Positions 45,383-54,077 of a DNA stretch of 64,000 bases are shown one piece after another (position 1 is the first letter of the stretch; each line of letters begins with the position of its first letter). The stretch is from positions 4,311,501-4,375,500 of the forward strand of contig NC_010001.1 of NCBI RefSeq assembly GCF_000018685.1, read 5' to 3'. The translations under genes were made by a program, and so were the position numbers. The notes beneath the pieces were generated by a model. The model had not been told where the DNA came from and made no database searches. It saw only the letters and a list, made by a program, of their open reading frames with translations. The DNA is from Lachnoclostridium phytofermentans ISDg (GTDB lineage: Bacteria; Bacillota; Clostridia; Lachnospirales; Lachnospiraceae).

Positions 45383-45437
45383 TGAGAATAATTATCATTT
45401 ACAAATTCATTATATGAAGAATTTTGCGTTCTGTCAA
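45383..45437 (-). promoter_or_regulatory. feo promoter with Fur box
   Basis: The promoter is a perfect sigma-A consensus: TTGACA (45432-45437), 17 bp, TATAAT (45409-45414). Directly after the -10, TGAGAATAATTATCA (45383-45397) matches the 7-1-7 Fur box TGATAATNATTATCA with one mismatch and covers about +5 to +20. Iron-bound Fur should block this promoter. Confidence 0.85.
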
Positions 45438-45560
45438 CGTTGATTTTATAAAATATGCTATTTTTTTTACTTTTTCTAAATATATAGACTAAACCAAGCT
45501 AAACCCATAGGATGAAGGCGTATTTCTCGCGGTTTAAATTTATAGAGACTTACACCGACT

Positions 45561-45620
45561 GGTATGTCCAGCTTTGATGGACATACCACTAAAAAAGACT
45601 GCCGCATATAGCAACAGTCT
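45561..45620 (-). terminator. Terminator of the DUF2085 gene and adjacent perfect hairpin
   Basis: On the minus strand AGACTG..CAGTCT (45596-45620) is followed by TTTTTT. Beyond it GGTATGTCCA (45561-45570) pairs with TGGACATACC (45578-45587), a 10-bp perfect stem. The rest of 45438-45560 shows nothing. Confidence 0.75.
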
Positions 45621-45664
45621 CCGAGATATAATACTATGATTTATTTGATTATAAAAATGCAATC

Positions 45665-46039
45665 TTAGGAAAATAGCTTATTTTTTATCATTGAAAGTAT
45701 CTTAATTTGGATTGACATAATAGAGAATCCACCTGCAATTCCAGTTAAGAATCTTCTTTTATTTGTTGACTCCTTAATTTTTGATTGCTGTATCGCCCAA
45801 TCCGCAAACATTATCAAGGCTCCAGTGATGGAAAGCTTTTTATGAAACCCAAAGAGAAGATAGCATGGTATTGCAATTAGATAACCTATGATAACACCGG
45901 TACAACGCGCGCATACCGGAAACTGATATCCATGATAAAAAAAACTTCTCTCCGGCTTTTGATGACATCCTGTGTACTCTCCAACTCTCATTAACTTTTT
46001 CCACATCTCATCATGTTTCTTACGTATGCTAATTTTCAT
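45665..46039 (-). CDS. DUF2085-type small membrane protein
   Basis: 124 residues. A soluble N-terminal part contains GCHQKPERSFFYHGYQFPVCARCTG, here the C-x-H and CARCTG features that define the DUF2085 family, followed by two or three membrane helices. The conserved Cys and His may bind a metal. GGAGAGG precedes the ATG. Function unknown; it lies next to a zinc-ribbon protein (51-base gap) that may be co-transcribed. Confidence 0.8.
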   Translation of the reverse strand: MKISIRKKHDEMWKKLMRVGEYTGCHQKPERSFFYHGYQFPVCARCTGVIIGYLIAIPCYLLFGFHKKLSITGALIMFADWAIQQSKIKESTNKRRFLTGIAGGFSIMSIQIKILSMIKNKLFS

Positions 46040-46089
46040 ATCCTCTCCTTACTCTATCATCAAACCAAACTATGATTACTTTACTGTCT

Positions 46090-46302
46090 TTACGTTCTAA
46101 ATTTTCTACCACAATGTTGGCAAATCCAGAAAGTTCTTCTTACGGTATGTGATTTTCCCATTCCGCATAAACCGCATACCCAACCAATTGGTCCTAAAAT
46201 TAGATAGCCACAGCAACCTTTCCCAAGACCATATCCTTTTTGATTCGTTTCGGATTCCTCTACAATAATACAACGATCATCTCCGCAATTTGGACATCTC
46301 AT
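46090..46302 (-). CDS. Small zinc-ribbon protein
   Basis: 70 residues. CPNCGDDRC at the N-terminus and CQHCGRKF at the C-terminus form a treble-clef-like zinc pair, with a Gly/Cys-rich middle (GKGCCGYLILGPIGW, CGLCGMG). The central glycine-hydrophobic stretch may sit in the membrane. GGAGG lies eight bases before the ATG. Small proteins of this kind are common in Clostridia; function unknown. The 308 bases upstream hold only the regulator's terminator. Confidence 0.75.
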   Translation of the reverse strand: MRCPNCGDDRCIIVEESETNQKGYGLGKGCCGYLILGPIGWVCGLCGMGKSHTVRRTFWICQHCGRKFRT

Positions 46303-46537
46303 ATCTACATCCTCCCGTACTAAAAGTAAAAACAGATATTATAGGCAGAGTTTAGCATAATTAAATTCGTCCTGCAATAATTCTGGAGAATTCTAATTGA
46401 CTACTTTTCTATTTCTAATCAATCTCTCATTTCTTGACAAAAAAACTAATAAAAAAATTAAAAATGATAATATTAACAATTACTAAAATGAAGAAAAATT
46501 ACTAGAATAATAAAAACCTGATTAAAGAAAGAAAAAA

Positions 46538-46597
46538 GCTGCTCTAAACAGATCTTAAGCAACTTATCGTCACACTTTTTCCTCTGTTTAAAACAGC
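46538..46597 (-). terminator. Terminator of the CheY-like gene
   Basis: GCTGTTTTAAACAG (minus strand, 46584-46597) pairs with CTGTTTAGAGCAGC (46538-46551), 12 of 14 positions, and TTTTTTC follows. Confidence 0.7.
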
Positions 46598-46610
46598 CAT
46601 ATGCTTTACA

Positions 46611-47003
46611 TTACAGTAATTCTAATTTCTTTAATACATTCTCAAACTTTGTTTGGTCGATTGGTTTACCTGCATAAGCAACACAACCAAGTTCGAAGGC
46701 TTTAGTAACATTTCTTCCTTCACTTAGAGCTGTAGTCATAATAATCTTTGCCTGTTTTTCTTCAGGAATTCCCTTTTCCTTTTCTAAATCACGGATTCCC
46801 TTTAATGCTTGATAACCATCCAATGCTGGCATCATAATATCAAGGCAAACTAAATCGTATGGTTCATTTGATTCAAGCGCCATCGTAAAGGCATCTACTG
46901 CTTCCATCCCATCTACGGTAATATCACATTCCCCGTATTGCGATAAAAATCGAAGCATAAACTTTCTACTTGCAAAATCATCTTCCGCTATTAGTATCTT
47001 CAC
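46611..47003 (-). CDS. Single-domain response regulator (CheY-like)
   Basis: 130 residues, receiver domain only: acidic pair AEDD, phospho-acceptor Asp55 in LVCLDIMMPA, Thr in IMTTAL and Lys in AYAGKPI. It starts at GTG (47003), five bases after GGAGAGG. No output domain and no kinase or chemotaxis gene is nearby, so it probably passes a phosphoryl group or binds a partner protein. It is preceded by 220 bases without a gene and followed by a terminator. Confidence 0.92.
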   Translation of the reverse strand: MKILIAEDDFASRKFMLRFLSQYGECDITVDGMEAVDAFTMALESNEPYDLVCLDIMMPALDGYQALKGIRDLEKEKGIPEEKQAKIIMTTALSEGRNVTKAFELGCVAYAGKPIDQTKFENVLKKLELL

Positions 47004-47228
47004 TGTATCCTCTCCTCAAAATTATTACCTATCCCAAGGTTTACAATAATACCCGTTGTAGGGAAAACGCAAAATTATATGAAAGCAGGTCTTCTTACGA
47101 ATATTCCTTCGTTTCATCGACTTATATGGATAAGATATCTACACTTTCCCTTGTAGTATAATGTCATTATACACCGTTTTTTGTTAATAATCTAGTCACT
47201 TTCCAAAATTTCTTAAAAAATGAGAAAA

Positions 47229-48278
47229 TTAGACTATATTTCTTACTACCCTAAGAAACTCATTCATCTCCTCATCAGTTCCGATGCTGACTCGAAGATA
47301 GTTAGAAATCCTTGGTTTATTAAAGTATCTCACGTAAATGTGCTCTTTTCTTAGCGCATCGAATAAATCCTTCGCTGCGACTTTCTCATGGGTAATAAAT
47401 AAGAAGTTCGTTTTAGAATCCGGCATTTGAAAACCGAATTCAATTAGTTCACTCTTCACACGCTCTCTTGTTGCTATAATCTTATCAAGTGTCTCATAAA
47501 AATATTCCTTATCTTTTACTGCCTCTGCCCCACATACTATGGAAGGATAATTCATGGTATATGAATTATAAGATTCTTTTACATTCTTTAGAGCTGTGAT
47601 TAGTTCTTTATTTGCCATTGCAAATCCAATTCGCATACCTGCCATTGACCTTGACTTAGAAAATGTTTGTACCACGACCAAATTATCATATTTTTTTAAC
47701 AACGGCAATGCACTTTGACCGCCAAAATCAACATATGCTTCATCTACGATTACAATCGAATCCTGATTATTGGCGACGATATCCTCGATTACACTAAGAT
47801 CCTCAGAGATAGAGGTTGGAGCATTCGGATTCGCTATTACGATACCTCCATTTACCTTGTAATAATCTTCTTTTCTTATGTGGAAATTCTCATCTAATGC
47901 TGGTCTTTCATAAGGAATTCGGTATAAATTCGCCCATACATCATAAAAAGAGTAGGTTATGTCGGGGAACAATATCGGTTTATCGGAGTTAAAAAAGGTC
48001 AAAAATGACATTGCAAGCACATCATCAGAACCTACTCCTACAAAGATTTGATCTTTATCAAGTTCATAAAATTTCGCCAGTTCTTCCACAAGAACGGTTG
48101 CTTCTGTATCTGGATATAATCTAAGCATTTCAGATTGATGTTTTAAAGCGTCTTTGATATTCTTTGTTGGTGGATAAGGATTCTCGTTCGTATTTAACTT
48201 TATTTTATTCAAATCTTTTGGCTGCTCACCTGCCACATAAGGTGTAACCTGTCTTATATTCTTTTCCCATGCTCTCAT
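47229..48278 (-). CDS. hisC: Histidinol-phosphate aminotransferase
   Basis: 349 residues from the ATG at 48278, six bases after GAGG. Fold type I aminotransferase: KLNTNENPYPP, FVGVGSDDVLAMSF, ANPNAPTS, VDEAYVDFGG and the PLP lysine in TFSKSRSMAGMRIGF. The C-terminus YLRVSIGTDEEMNEFL is typical of HisC. It converts imidazole acetol phosphate to histidinol phosphate in histidine synthesis. It is outside a his operon; some solitary HisC-like enzymes act on aromatic amino acids. Confidence 0.92.
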   Translation of the reverse strand: MRAWEKNIRQVTPYVAGEQPKDLNKIKLNTNENPYPPTKNIKDALKHQSEMLRLYPDTEATVLVEELAKFYELDKDQIFVGVGSDDVLAMSFLTFFNSDKPILFPDITYSFYDVWANLYRIPYERPALDENFHIRKEDYYKVNGGIVIANPNAPTSISEDLSVIEDIVANNQDSIVIVDEAYVDFGGQSALPLLKKYDNLVVVQTFSKSRSMAGMRIGFAMANKELITALKNVKESYNSYTMNYPSIVCGAEAVKDKEYFYETLDKIIATRERVKSELIEFGFQMPDSKTNFLFITHEKVAAKDLFDALRKEHIYVRYFNKPRISNYLRVSIGTDEEMNEFLRVVRNIV

Positions 48279-48339
48279 GATTTTCCTCATTTCCGTGCTG
48301 CTAATTTATCTTTTATTTCCGCGTATGTTTTCTACGCTA

Positions 48340-49527
48340 TTAAAAACCATATTCCTTCGCTAACTGCTCAAAATGAGGTAGCGCACGTTTTATCATATCA
48401 TAATCGACACAATACGCTAAGCGGAAATATCCTGGGCATCCAAAAGAAAATCCAGGTACAATTAATATGTTATGTGCCTTTGCCTTTTCTACAAATGCCT
48501 TATCATCCTCTTCTAAGGCTTTTACAAATAAATAAAATGCCCCCTCTGGTTTAATACACTCATAACCATAAGACAATAAACTTTGATACAAAAGTTCTCT
48601 GTTTCTATTGTAGATTTCTACGTCAACCTCCGCATCCAAACAACGAGACACCGCACGTTGTATGAGGGATGGTGCATTTACAAAACCAAGGATTCTGGTA
48701 GCTACGTTTGCTGCTGCCTTTATATCACCAGCATCATCAAGTTCATCTGGTAGGACAAGATAACCAATTCGCTCTCCTGGAAGAGATAAGGATTTACTAA
48801 ACGAATACCCAACGATCGTATTCTTATAGTATTTCGTAAGATAAGGAACCTCTACCCCATCATATACAAGTTCACGATAAGGTTCATCGGAAATCAAATA
48901 GATGGAAGTTTTATATTCCTCCTGCTTTTCCTCTAAGATACCAGCCAATTTTTTAATGGTCTCCTCAGAATATACAACACCGGTCGGATTATTTGGAGTG
49001 TTAACAATCACTGCTTTTGTCTTAGCTGTTATTTTATCCTTAAATTCCTCTAAGTTAGGCTGGAAATCTTTTGTATTCGGAGATACCACCACAAGACTAC
49101 CATCGTAATTGCTAACATAGTTACGATACTCACCAAAAAATGGAGCAAACACTATTACTTCATCGGATGGATTTAATAGAGTTTTAAAAATAACATTTAA
49201 TCCACCTGCTGCACCAACCGTCATCACGATATTGTCATGGCAGTACTTGGTATCAAACTTTTGATTGATATGATTTGCAACCTTTTCACGGACGTCTTCA
49301 TAACCAGAATTATTCGGATATCCATGGATAAGATTCTGGTTCTCTTCATTAAGAACTTCGATAATTGCTTCTTTCACTCTTTCTGGTGGCTCTACGCTTG
49401 GGTTTCCTAAACTAAAATCATATACATTCTCTGAACCGTATTTAGCTGCCAACTTCTTTCCTTCTTCAAACATCGCACGGATTACCGAACTATTTTTCAC
49501 CAAATCTACCATTTTGCTTGATATCAT
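48340..49527 (-). CDS. PLP-dependent aminotransferase (aspartate aminotransferase family)
   Basis: 395 residues. Fold type I subgroup I-gamma: YDFSLGNPSVEPPE, TVGAAGGLNVIFKTLL, NTPNNPTGVVYS, ISDEPYRELVYDG, the PLP lysine in YSFSKSLSLPGERIGY, and FRLAYCVD near the C-terminus with the substrate-binding Arg. GGAGG precedes the ATG. The next gene, hisC, follows after 61 bases. Aspartate, alanine or aromatic substrates are all possible. Confidence 0.92.
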   Translation of the reverse strand: MISSKMVDLVKNSSVIRAMFEEGKKLAAKYGSENVYDFSLGNPSVEPPERVKEAIIEVLNEENQNLIHGYPNNSGYEDVREKVANHINQKFDTKYCHDNIVMTVGAAGGLNVIFKTLLNPSDEVIVFAPFFGEYRNYVSNYDGSLVVVSPNTKDFQPNLEEFKDKITAKTKAVIVNTPNNPTGVVYSEETIKKLAGILEEKQEEYKTSIYLISDEPYRELVYDGVEVPYLTKYYKNTIVGYSFSKSLSLPGERIGYLVLPDELDDAGDIKAAANVATRILGFVNAPSLIQRAVSRCLDAEVDVEIYNRNRELLYQSLLSYGYECIKPEGAFYLFVKALEEDDKAFVEKAKAHNILIVPGFSFGCPGYFRLAYCVDYDMIKRALPHFEQLAKEYGF

Positions 49528-49580
49528 CTCTTATCCTCCATTCCAAAGCACCATTTTTATATTGATTCAAATAGACTTAT

Positions 49581-49660
49581 ATCTATTTAATTTTACTATA
49601 ATTCGAATAAAATACATCTATTCAATTTTACTTTAATTCGAATAGAATAAATCTATCCAA
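49581..49660. repeat. 35-bp tandem repeat upstream of the aminotransferase
   Basis: Units ATCTATTTAATTTTACTATAATTCGAATAAAATAC (here quoted by position: 49581-49615, 49616-49650) with a partial third from 49651. Each contains TTCGAA. It lies 55-80 bases upstream of the aminotransferase start, so it may influence that promoter. Not CRISPR: there are no spacers. Confidence 0.8.
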
Positions 49661-49765
49661 CGTAAATTCTACTATTCAGCTAAATAAAGATAGCATTTAC
49701 ATTAATGTTTATGAATACTACTGCATGTAATTTACAATTCATATATCAATATGCAGAAATACTTG

Positions 49766-49799
49766 AAAGGTTGAAAGAAATAATATTTCCTCCAACCTT
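49766..49799 (-). terminator. Probable terminator after the cytidylate kinase-like gene
   Basis: AAGGTTG (49767-49773) pairs with CAACCTT (49793-49799), with GAAA/TTTC pairing inside. It lies 15 bases past the stop codon; the U tract is imperfect. Confidence 0.55.
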
Positions 49800-49813
49800 A
49801 CTTTATTGTTTTA

Positions 49814-50437
49814 TTACTTCAAACGAATATCCATGTAGTCAATTACCATATCAACACACTTTTCGAACCCTAATTTACTACTATTTAGGCACAAGTCATA
49901 ATTCTCCGCACTCTTCCAGTCCCTACCTGTGTAATATTTATAATACTCAGCACGGTGTTTGTCAATCGATGTTATTTTCCTTGATGCCTCTTCTTTCGAG
50001 AGACCATCTAATCCCATCACTGTTTTAACACAGTCGTCAAATGGGGCATGCACAAATACCTTAATGACATGATCTACATCTTTTAATACATAATCTGCAC
50101 AACGGCCAACCATAACACAAGATGTTTCATTCGCTAACTCCTTAATTACCTTAGCTTGATAATTAAATAAGTTGTCATTCGATACAAAATCATCGGAATC
50201 TGGCGGAATTAATTCTCCTCTATATTCTTTCCTAGCAACTCGAAATAGTAAGCTTTTCTTTACCATCTCGTCTGCTCTCACAAACAATTCCTCATTGATT
50301 CCACTCTTATCCGATGCTAGTCTCATTAGTTCCCGATCATAATAATGAACTTTTAGGCGTTCCGCTAACATCTTTCCTATCGTTCTACCACCGCTACCGT
50401 AACCGCGTGCTATTGTGATTACAAATTTTTCACTCAT
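49814..50437 (-). CDS. Cytidylate kinase-like family protein
   Basis: 207 residues from the ATG at 50437, eight bases after AGGAGG; an ATG at 50443 is too close. The P-loop variant ARGYGSGGRTIGKMLAERL is followed by YDRELM and CVMVGRCADYVL, the AAA_26 (cytidylate kinase-2) family pattern. Family members are common in Clostridia and often uncharacterised, so true CMP kinase activity is not assured. It directly follows livF with a 13-base gap and may be co-transcribed with the liv genes. Confidence 0.87.
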   Translation of the reverse strand: MSEKFVITIARGYGSGGRTIGKMLAERLKVHYYDRELMRLASDKSGINEELFVRADEMVKKSLLFRVARKEYRGELIPPDSDDFVSNDNLFNYQAKVIKELANETSCVMVGRCADYVLKDVDHVIKVFVHAPFDDCVKTVMGLDGLSKEEASRKITSIDKHRAEYYKYYTGRDWKSAENYDLCLNSSKLGFEKCVDMVIDYMDIRLK

Positions 50438-50450
50438 AAACATAACCTCC

Positions 50451-51161
50451 TTATTCTCCTAGGTAAGCTTTTTTAACAGAGTCATTATTCATCATCTCAT
50501 TCGCATCACCAGATAAAACAATTTTACCAGTTTCCAGTACATAAGCTCTATTGGCAATAGAAAGAGCTTTTTTTGCATTCTGTTCTACCAATAATACTGT
50601 AGTTCCATTCTTACTTATCTCTTGTATGATATGAAATATTTCTGAAACAAATAAAGGGGATAACCCCATGGAAGGTTCGTCTAATAACATAATTTTTGGC
50701 TTAGACATGAGTGCACGCCCCATAGCAAGCATTTGCTGCTCCCCTCCGGATAAAGTTCCGGCAATTTGTTTTTTACGTTCAGCTAGTCTTGGAAAACGCT
50801 GATACACTTCTGTCAAGGTTTTCGAAATCTCTGCATTATCTTTTCTACTATAAGCACCCATCATAAGATTCTCAAATACCGTAAGCTCTGCAAAGATTCT
50901 TCGGCCTTCCGGTACATGTGCCATACCAAGCGAAACAATCTTATGTGCTGGTGTTTTTAATAAATTGTGTCCTTCAAAATCGATACTGCCATGTTTAGGA
51001 GTCACTAAGCCAGTAATCGTATGTAGGATTGTGGTCTTACCAGCTCCATTGGCACCAATCAAAGCAATAACTTCTCCTTCATTTACTGTGAAGGAGACAC
51101 CCTTAATTGCTTGAATTACTCCATAGTATACATCTAAATCATTTATTGTCAACATTGCCAT
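50451..51161 (-). CDS. livF: Branched-chain amino acid ABC transporter, ATP-binding protein LivF
   Basis: 236 residues. Walker A GANGAGKTT, signature LSGGEQQML, Walker B IMLLDEPSMGLSP, switch HIS replaced in LLVEQNA as usual in LivF. The C-terminus VKKAYLGE is typical of the family. It powers uptake together with LivG. AGGTG precedes the ATG; an in-frame ATG two codons on is also possible. Confidence 0.96.
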   Translation of the reverse strand: MAMLTINDLDVYYGVIQAIKGVSFTVNEGEVIALIGANGAGKTTILHTITGLVTPKHGSIDFEGHNLLKTPAHKIVSLGMAHVPEGRRIFAELTVFENLMMGAYSRKDNAEISKTLTEVYQRFPRLAERKKQIAGTLSGGEQQMLAMGRALMSKPKIMLLDEPSMGLSPLFVSEIFHIIQEISKNGTTVLLVEQNAKKALSIANRAYVLETGKIVLSGDANEMMNNDSVKKAYLGE

Positions 51162-51182
51162 ATTAGCACCTATTCCTTTCTA

Positions 51183-51941
51183 TCATTCGCCAAGATATGC
51201 GGTAATAACTTCAGGGTTATTTAAAACCTCAGACGGTGTTCCTTTTGATAATTCCATACCGAAGTTTAGTACCAATATCTCCTCACAGATACCTGTCACA
51301 AGTTTCATATCATGCTCAATTAAAAGAATAGTTATTTTATAACGGTCTCTTACTAAACGAATTGTTCGCATCAGCTCTTCTGTTTCATTCGGATTCATAC
51401 CTGCTGCTGGCTCATCAAGAAGCAGTAGCTTTGGATTTGTAGCTAGTGCTCTCGCAATTTCTAATTTACGTTGCTTACCATAAGGAAGATTAGAAGCTAA
51501 AACCTCCGCTTGCTTATCAAGGTCAAATACCTCAAGGATCTCAAGTGCCATCTTATCCATTTGCTTTTCTTTCTTCCAATACGACGGAAGTTTAAATAAT
51601 GCCTGGAATAAGGAGTAGTGTACCTGATTGTGTAAGGCTACTTTTACATTATCAAGTACTGTCATCTTTTTAAACAATCGTATATTTTGAAATGTTCTTG
51701 CGATTCCGGCTTGGTTAATTTGAACCGGTTTCTTTCCATTTAATCTCATACCCTCTAATATAATACTACCATCTGTTGGTTGGTATACTCCAGTTAATAA
51801 ATTAAATAGGGTAGTTTTCCCAGCTCCGTTTGGTCCAATTAATCCATATAATTGACCTTCCTTGATAGAAAATTTAACTTGGTCTACTGCTCTTAAACCA
51901 CCAAAGGAGATACCTAAATTCTTTACTTCCAATAATGCCAT
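51183..51941 (-). CDS. livG: Branched-chain amino acid ABC transporter, ATP-binding protein LivG
   Basis: 252 residues. Walker A GPNGAGKTT, LivG-specific NQAGIARTFQNIRLF, a short signature NLPYGKQRKLEIARAL, and Walker B LLLLDEPAAGMNP followed by IEHDM. AAAGGAG precedes the ATG. It follows livM by one base and precedes livF by 21. Confidence 0.97.
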   Translation of the reverse strand: MALLEVKNLGISFGGLRAVDQVKFSIKEGQLYGLIGPNGAGKTTLFNLLTGVYQPTDGSIILEGMRLNGKKPVQINQAGIARTFQNIRLFKKMTVLDNVKVALHNQVHYSLFQALFKLPSYWKKEKQMDKMALEILEVFDLDKQAEVLASNLPYGKQRKLEIARALATNPKLLLLDEPAAGMNPNETEELMRTIRLVRDRYKITILLIEHDMKLVTGICEEILVLNFGMELSKGTPSEVLNNPEVITAYLGE

Positions 51942-51942
51942 C

Positions 51943-52944
51943 TTAGTGCTCTCCTTTCTTTTCCTGTAATTTTTTCGGTTTTACTTTACCAAAGGGTACT
52001 ATTTTTCCAAAGAAACCTTTTATCTTTTCTTTCATCTCACCAGAATTAAGAATCATAATAATTATCAATGCAAGTGCATACGTTAGCATACGGTAGTCAC
52101 CAAACTCACGGAATTTCTCCGGAAGGTAGGTTAAAAGAATCGTTGCAACGATAGTACCCGGAATATTTCCCATACCACCAAGTACAACAAATATTAATAT
52201 ATCAATTGATTTGTTATAATCAAAACTATTAGGTCGTAGTACACTATAGGTATGCGCATATAATGCACCAGCTATTCCAGCAAAAAAAGCTGCTATTGTA
52301 AATGCGAGAATCTTAAACTTAGTAACAGGTATTCCCATAGCTTCAGCTGCTACATAATTCTCACGAACGGATAGAATCGCTCTTCCATGCCTTGAATTCT
52401 TTAAATTTACCGCTACCAAAATTGTTAAGATACCAAAGATATAAATCCAAGTATAATTCGCATAATCCGGAATCTTAGATAATCCCATTGCACCACCAGT
52501 AATTGACATAGAATTGATGATAGAACGAATAATTTCTGTAAAAGCCAGAGTAACAATCGCAAGGTAATCCCCACGTAAACGAAGTACTGGTATTCCAGTA
52601 ATCACGCCAAATAATGCAGCCATAATACCACCAATGAGAAGTGCTATGATAAAGGATAAAAATCCTGGGAGTCCTACCGCCTGCGTAGTAAAGATAGCAC
52701 TGGAATAAGCTCCTATCGCCATAAATCCAGCATGACCAAGAGACAATTCCCCTAATAATCCTACCGTAATACTTAAGGATACCGCTAGAATAATGTTAAT
52801 TCCAATTCTAGGTATTAAGGATGTCATCTGACGGCTTAAGATATTCCCTTCCATCATGAAATAAACAGCCATATATCCAAGGATAATTGCAGCAAAAGCA
52901 ATCACCGCATTTATTAGATTCCGTCTTTTCTTATTCTTCTCCAT
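51943..52944 (-). CDS. livM: Branched-chain amino acid ABC transporter permease LivM
   Basis: 333 residues from the ATG at 52944 (AGGTG seven bases upstream); a GTG at 52953 immediately after the livH stop is also possible. About nine helices with the family motifs LGELSLGHAGFMAIGAYSSA and AFTIAAFFAGIAGALYAH, then FVVLGGMGNIPGTIVA. It forms the membrane channel with LivH. Confidence 0.96.
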   Translation of the reverse strand: MEKNKKRRNLINAVIAFAAIILGYMAVYFMMEGNILSRQMTSLIPRIGINIILAVSLSITVGLLGELSLGHAGFMAIGAYSSAIFTTQAVGLPGFLSFIIALLIGGIMAALFGVITGIPVLRLRGDYLAIVTLAFTEIIRSIINSMSITGGAMGLSKIPDYANYTWIYIFGILTILVAVNLKNSRHGRAILSVRENYVAAEAMGIPVTKFKILAFTIAAFFAGIAGALYAHTYSVLRPNSFDYNKSIDILIFVVLGGMGNIPGTIVATILLTYLPEKFREFGDYRMLTYALALIIIMILNSGEMKEKIKGFFGKIVPFGKVKPKKLQEKKGEH

Positions 52945-52953
52945 ACCGTTCAC

Positions 52954-53829
52954 CTACACCTTCTCAATTCTATTCTTGCCAAGTAACCCAGATGGTTTTA
53001 CAAGTAAGACAAGTACAAGAATGCCAAATACGATAGCATCTGCAAGTTCTGTTGAGATATATGCTTTACTTAAGCTTTCAATTACACCTAATAAAAGTCC
53101 ACCAAGCATAGCTCCCGGAATACTACCAATACCACCAAATACCGCTGCAACGAAAGCTTTGATACCTGGCAAGGTTCCAAGCGTTGGTCTTAGAGATGGA
53201 TACTGACTAATAAAAAGGATACCAGCTATTGCTGCAAGCATGGACCCAATTGCAAACGTAATCGATATGGTTCGATTCACGTTAATTCCCATAAGCTGCG
53301 CAGCCTGTTTATCTTCCGATACTGCTCTCATTGCACTACCAATCTTCGTATGATTAACAAATAAGGTTAGTAAAATCATGCATACTGTAGTTACTATAAA
53401 GGTAACTATCGTAATACCAGAAATGGTTATTTTCCCGATATGTAAAGCAGGTACCTCAATAAAAGTAGAAAAAGGAATTGGAGTAGCTTTAAATATCAAA
53501 AGAGCTACACTTTGTAATAAGTAACTAACACCGATAGCAGTAATTAAAACCGCTAAGGATGGAGCCTTACGTAGTGGTTTGTATGCCACTTTTTCAATGG
53601 TAATACCAAGTATGGTGCATACTAACATTGTAAATATAACTGCTACTACTGGAGGTAGGTTAAGTTTTTCAATAAATATATATAAAGAATATGCTCCCAC
53701 CATGATAATGTCACCATGCGCGAAGTTAATCATCTTTGCGATACCATAAACCATGGTATAACCGATTGCTATCAAAGCAAATATACTTCCAGTTCTTAAT
53801 CCATTAATCAATTGTTCTATAAAAACCAT
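52954..53829 (-). CDS. livH: Branched-chain amino acid ABC transporter permease LivH
   Basis: 291 residues from the ATG at 53829, five bases after GAGGTGG. About eight helices; family motifs GYTMVYGIAKMINFAHGDIIMVGAY, MRAVSEDKQAAQLMGINV and VFGGIGSIPGAMLGG. It pairs with LivM. A 248-base gap with strong hairpins separates it from livJ. Confidence 0.96.
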   Translation of the reverse strand: MVFIEQLINGLRTGSIFALIAIGYTMVYGIAKMINFAHGDIIMVGAYSLYIFIEKLNLPPVVAVIFTMLVCTILGITIEKVAYKPLRKAPSLAVLITAIGVSYLLQSVALLIFKATPIPFSTFIEVPALHIGKITISGITIVTFIVTTVCMILLTLFVNHTKIGSAMRAVSEDKQAAQLMGINVNRTISITFAIGSMLAAIAGILFISQYPSLRPTLGTLPGIKAFVAAVFGGIGSIPGAMLGGLLLGVIESLSKAYISTELADAIVFGILVLVLLVKPSGLLGKNRIEKV

Positions 53830-53944
53830 ACTAACCACCTCATCTAAGTTTTAATTTCGTAACTTCTTCCGAAATGCTTCGCTTGCCTCAGAACCTTAAG
53901 CACATTTCCATAAATCTTTACTTCTTAAAACTTTTTCTGTGTCA

Positions 53945-54008
53945 AGCGAAGAATTTCGCTGTGAGAAAAACATTTCCGAAACAGCATACTTCGCTGATTC
54001 GGAAATGT
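53945..54008 (-). other. Strong hairpins between livJ and livH
   Basis: ACATTTCCGAA (53970-53980) pairs with TTCGGAAATGT (53998-54008) with CAGC/GCTG inside, and AGCGAA-GAA-TTTCGCT (approx. 53945-53960) forms a second hairpin. No U tract follows. Placed between binding protein and permease genes, such hairpins commonly favour excess binding protein by partial termination or mRNA protection. Confidence 0.6.
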
Positions 54009-54077
54009 AATACTTCCACTACATCAAGTCATTTGACTACAATTACTGTCTTAAAGCGTAATTACCAAACTATTTGA

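Noticed and set aside
49581..49660. CRISPR array
   Set aside because: Units are directly adjacent without spacers and no cas genes are present; simple tandem repeat. The same holds for the repeats at 41261, 26606 and 55321.
49705..50028. Plus-strand frame of 107 codons
   Set aside because: It is the shadow of the cytidylate kinase-like gene and its terminator.
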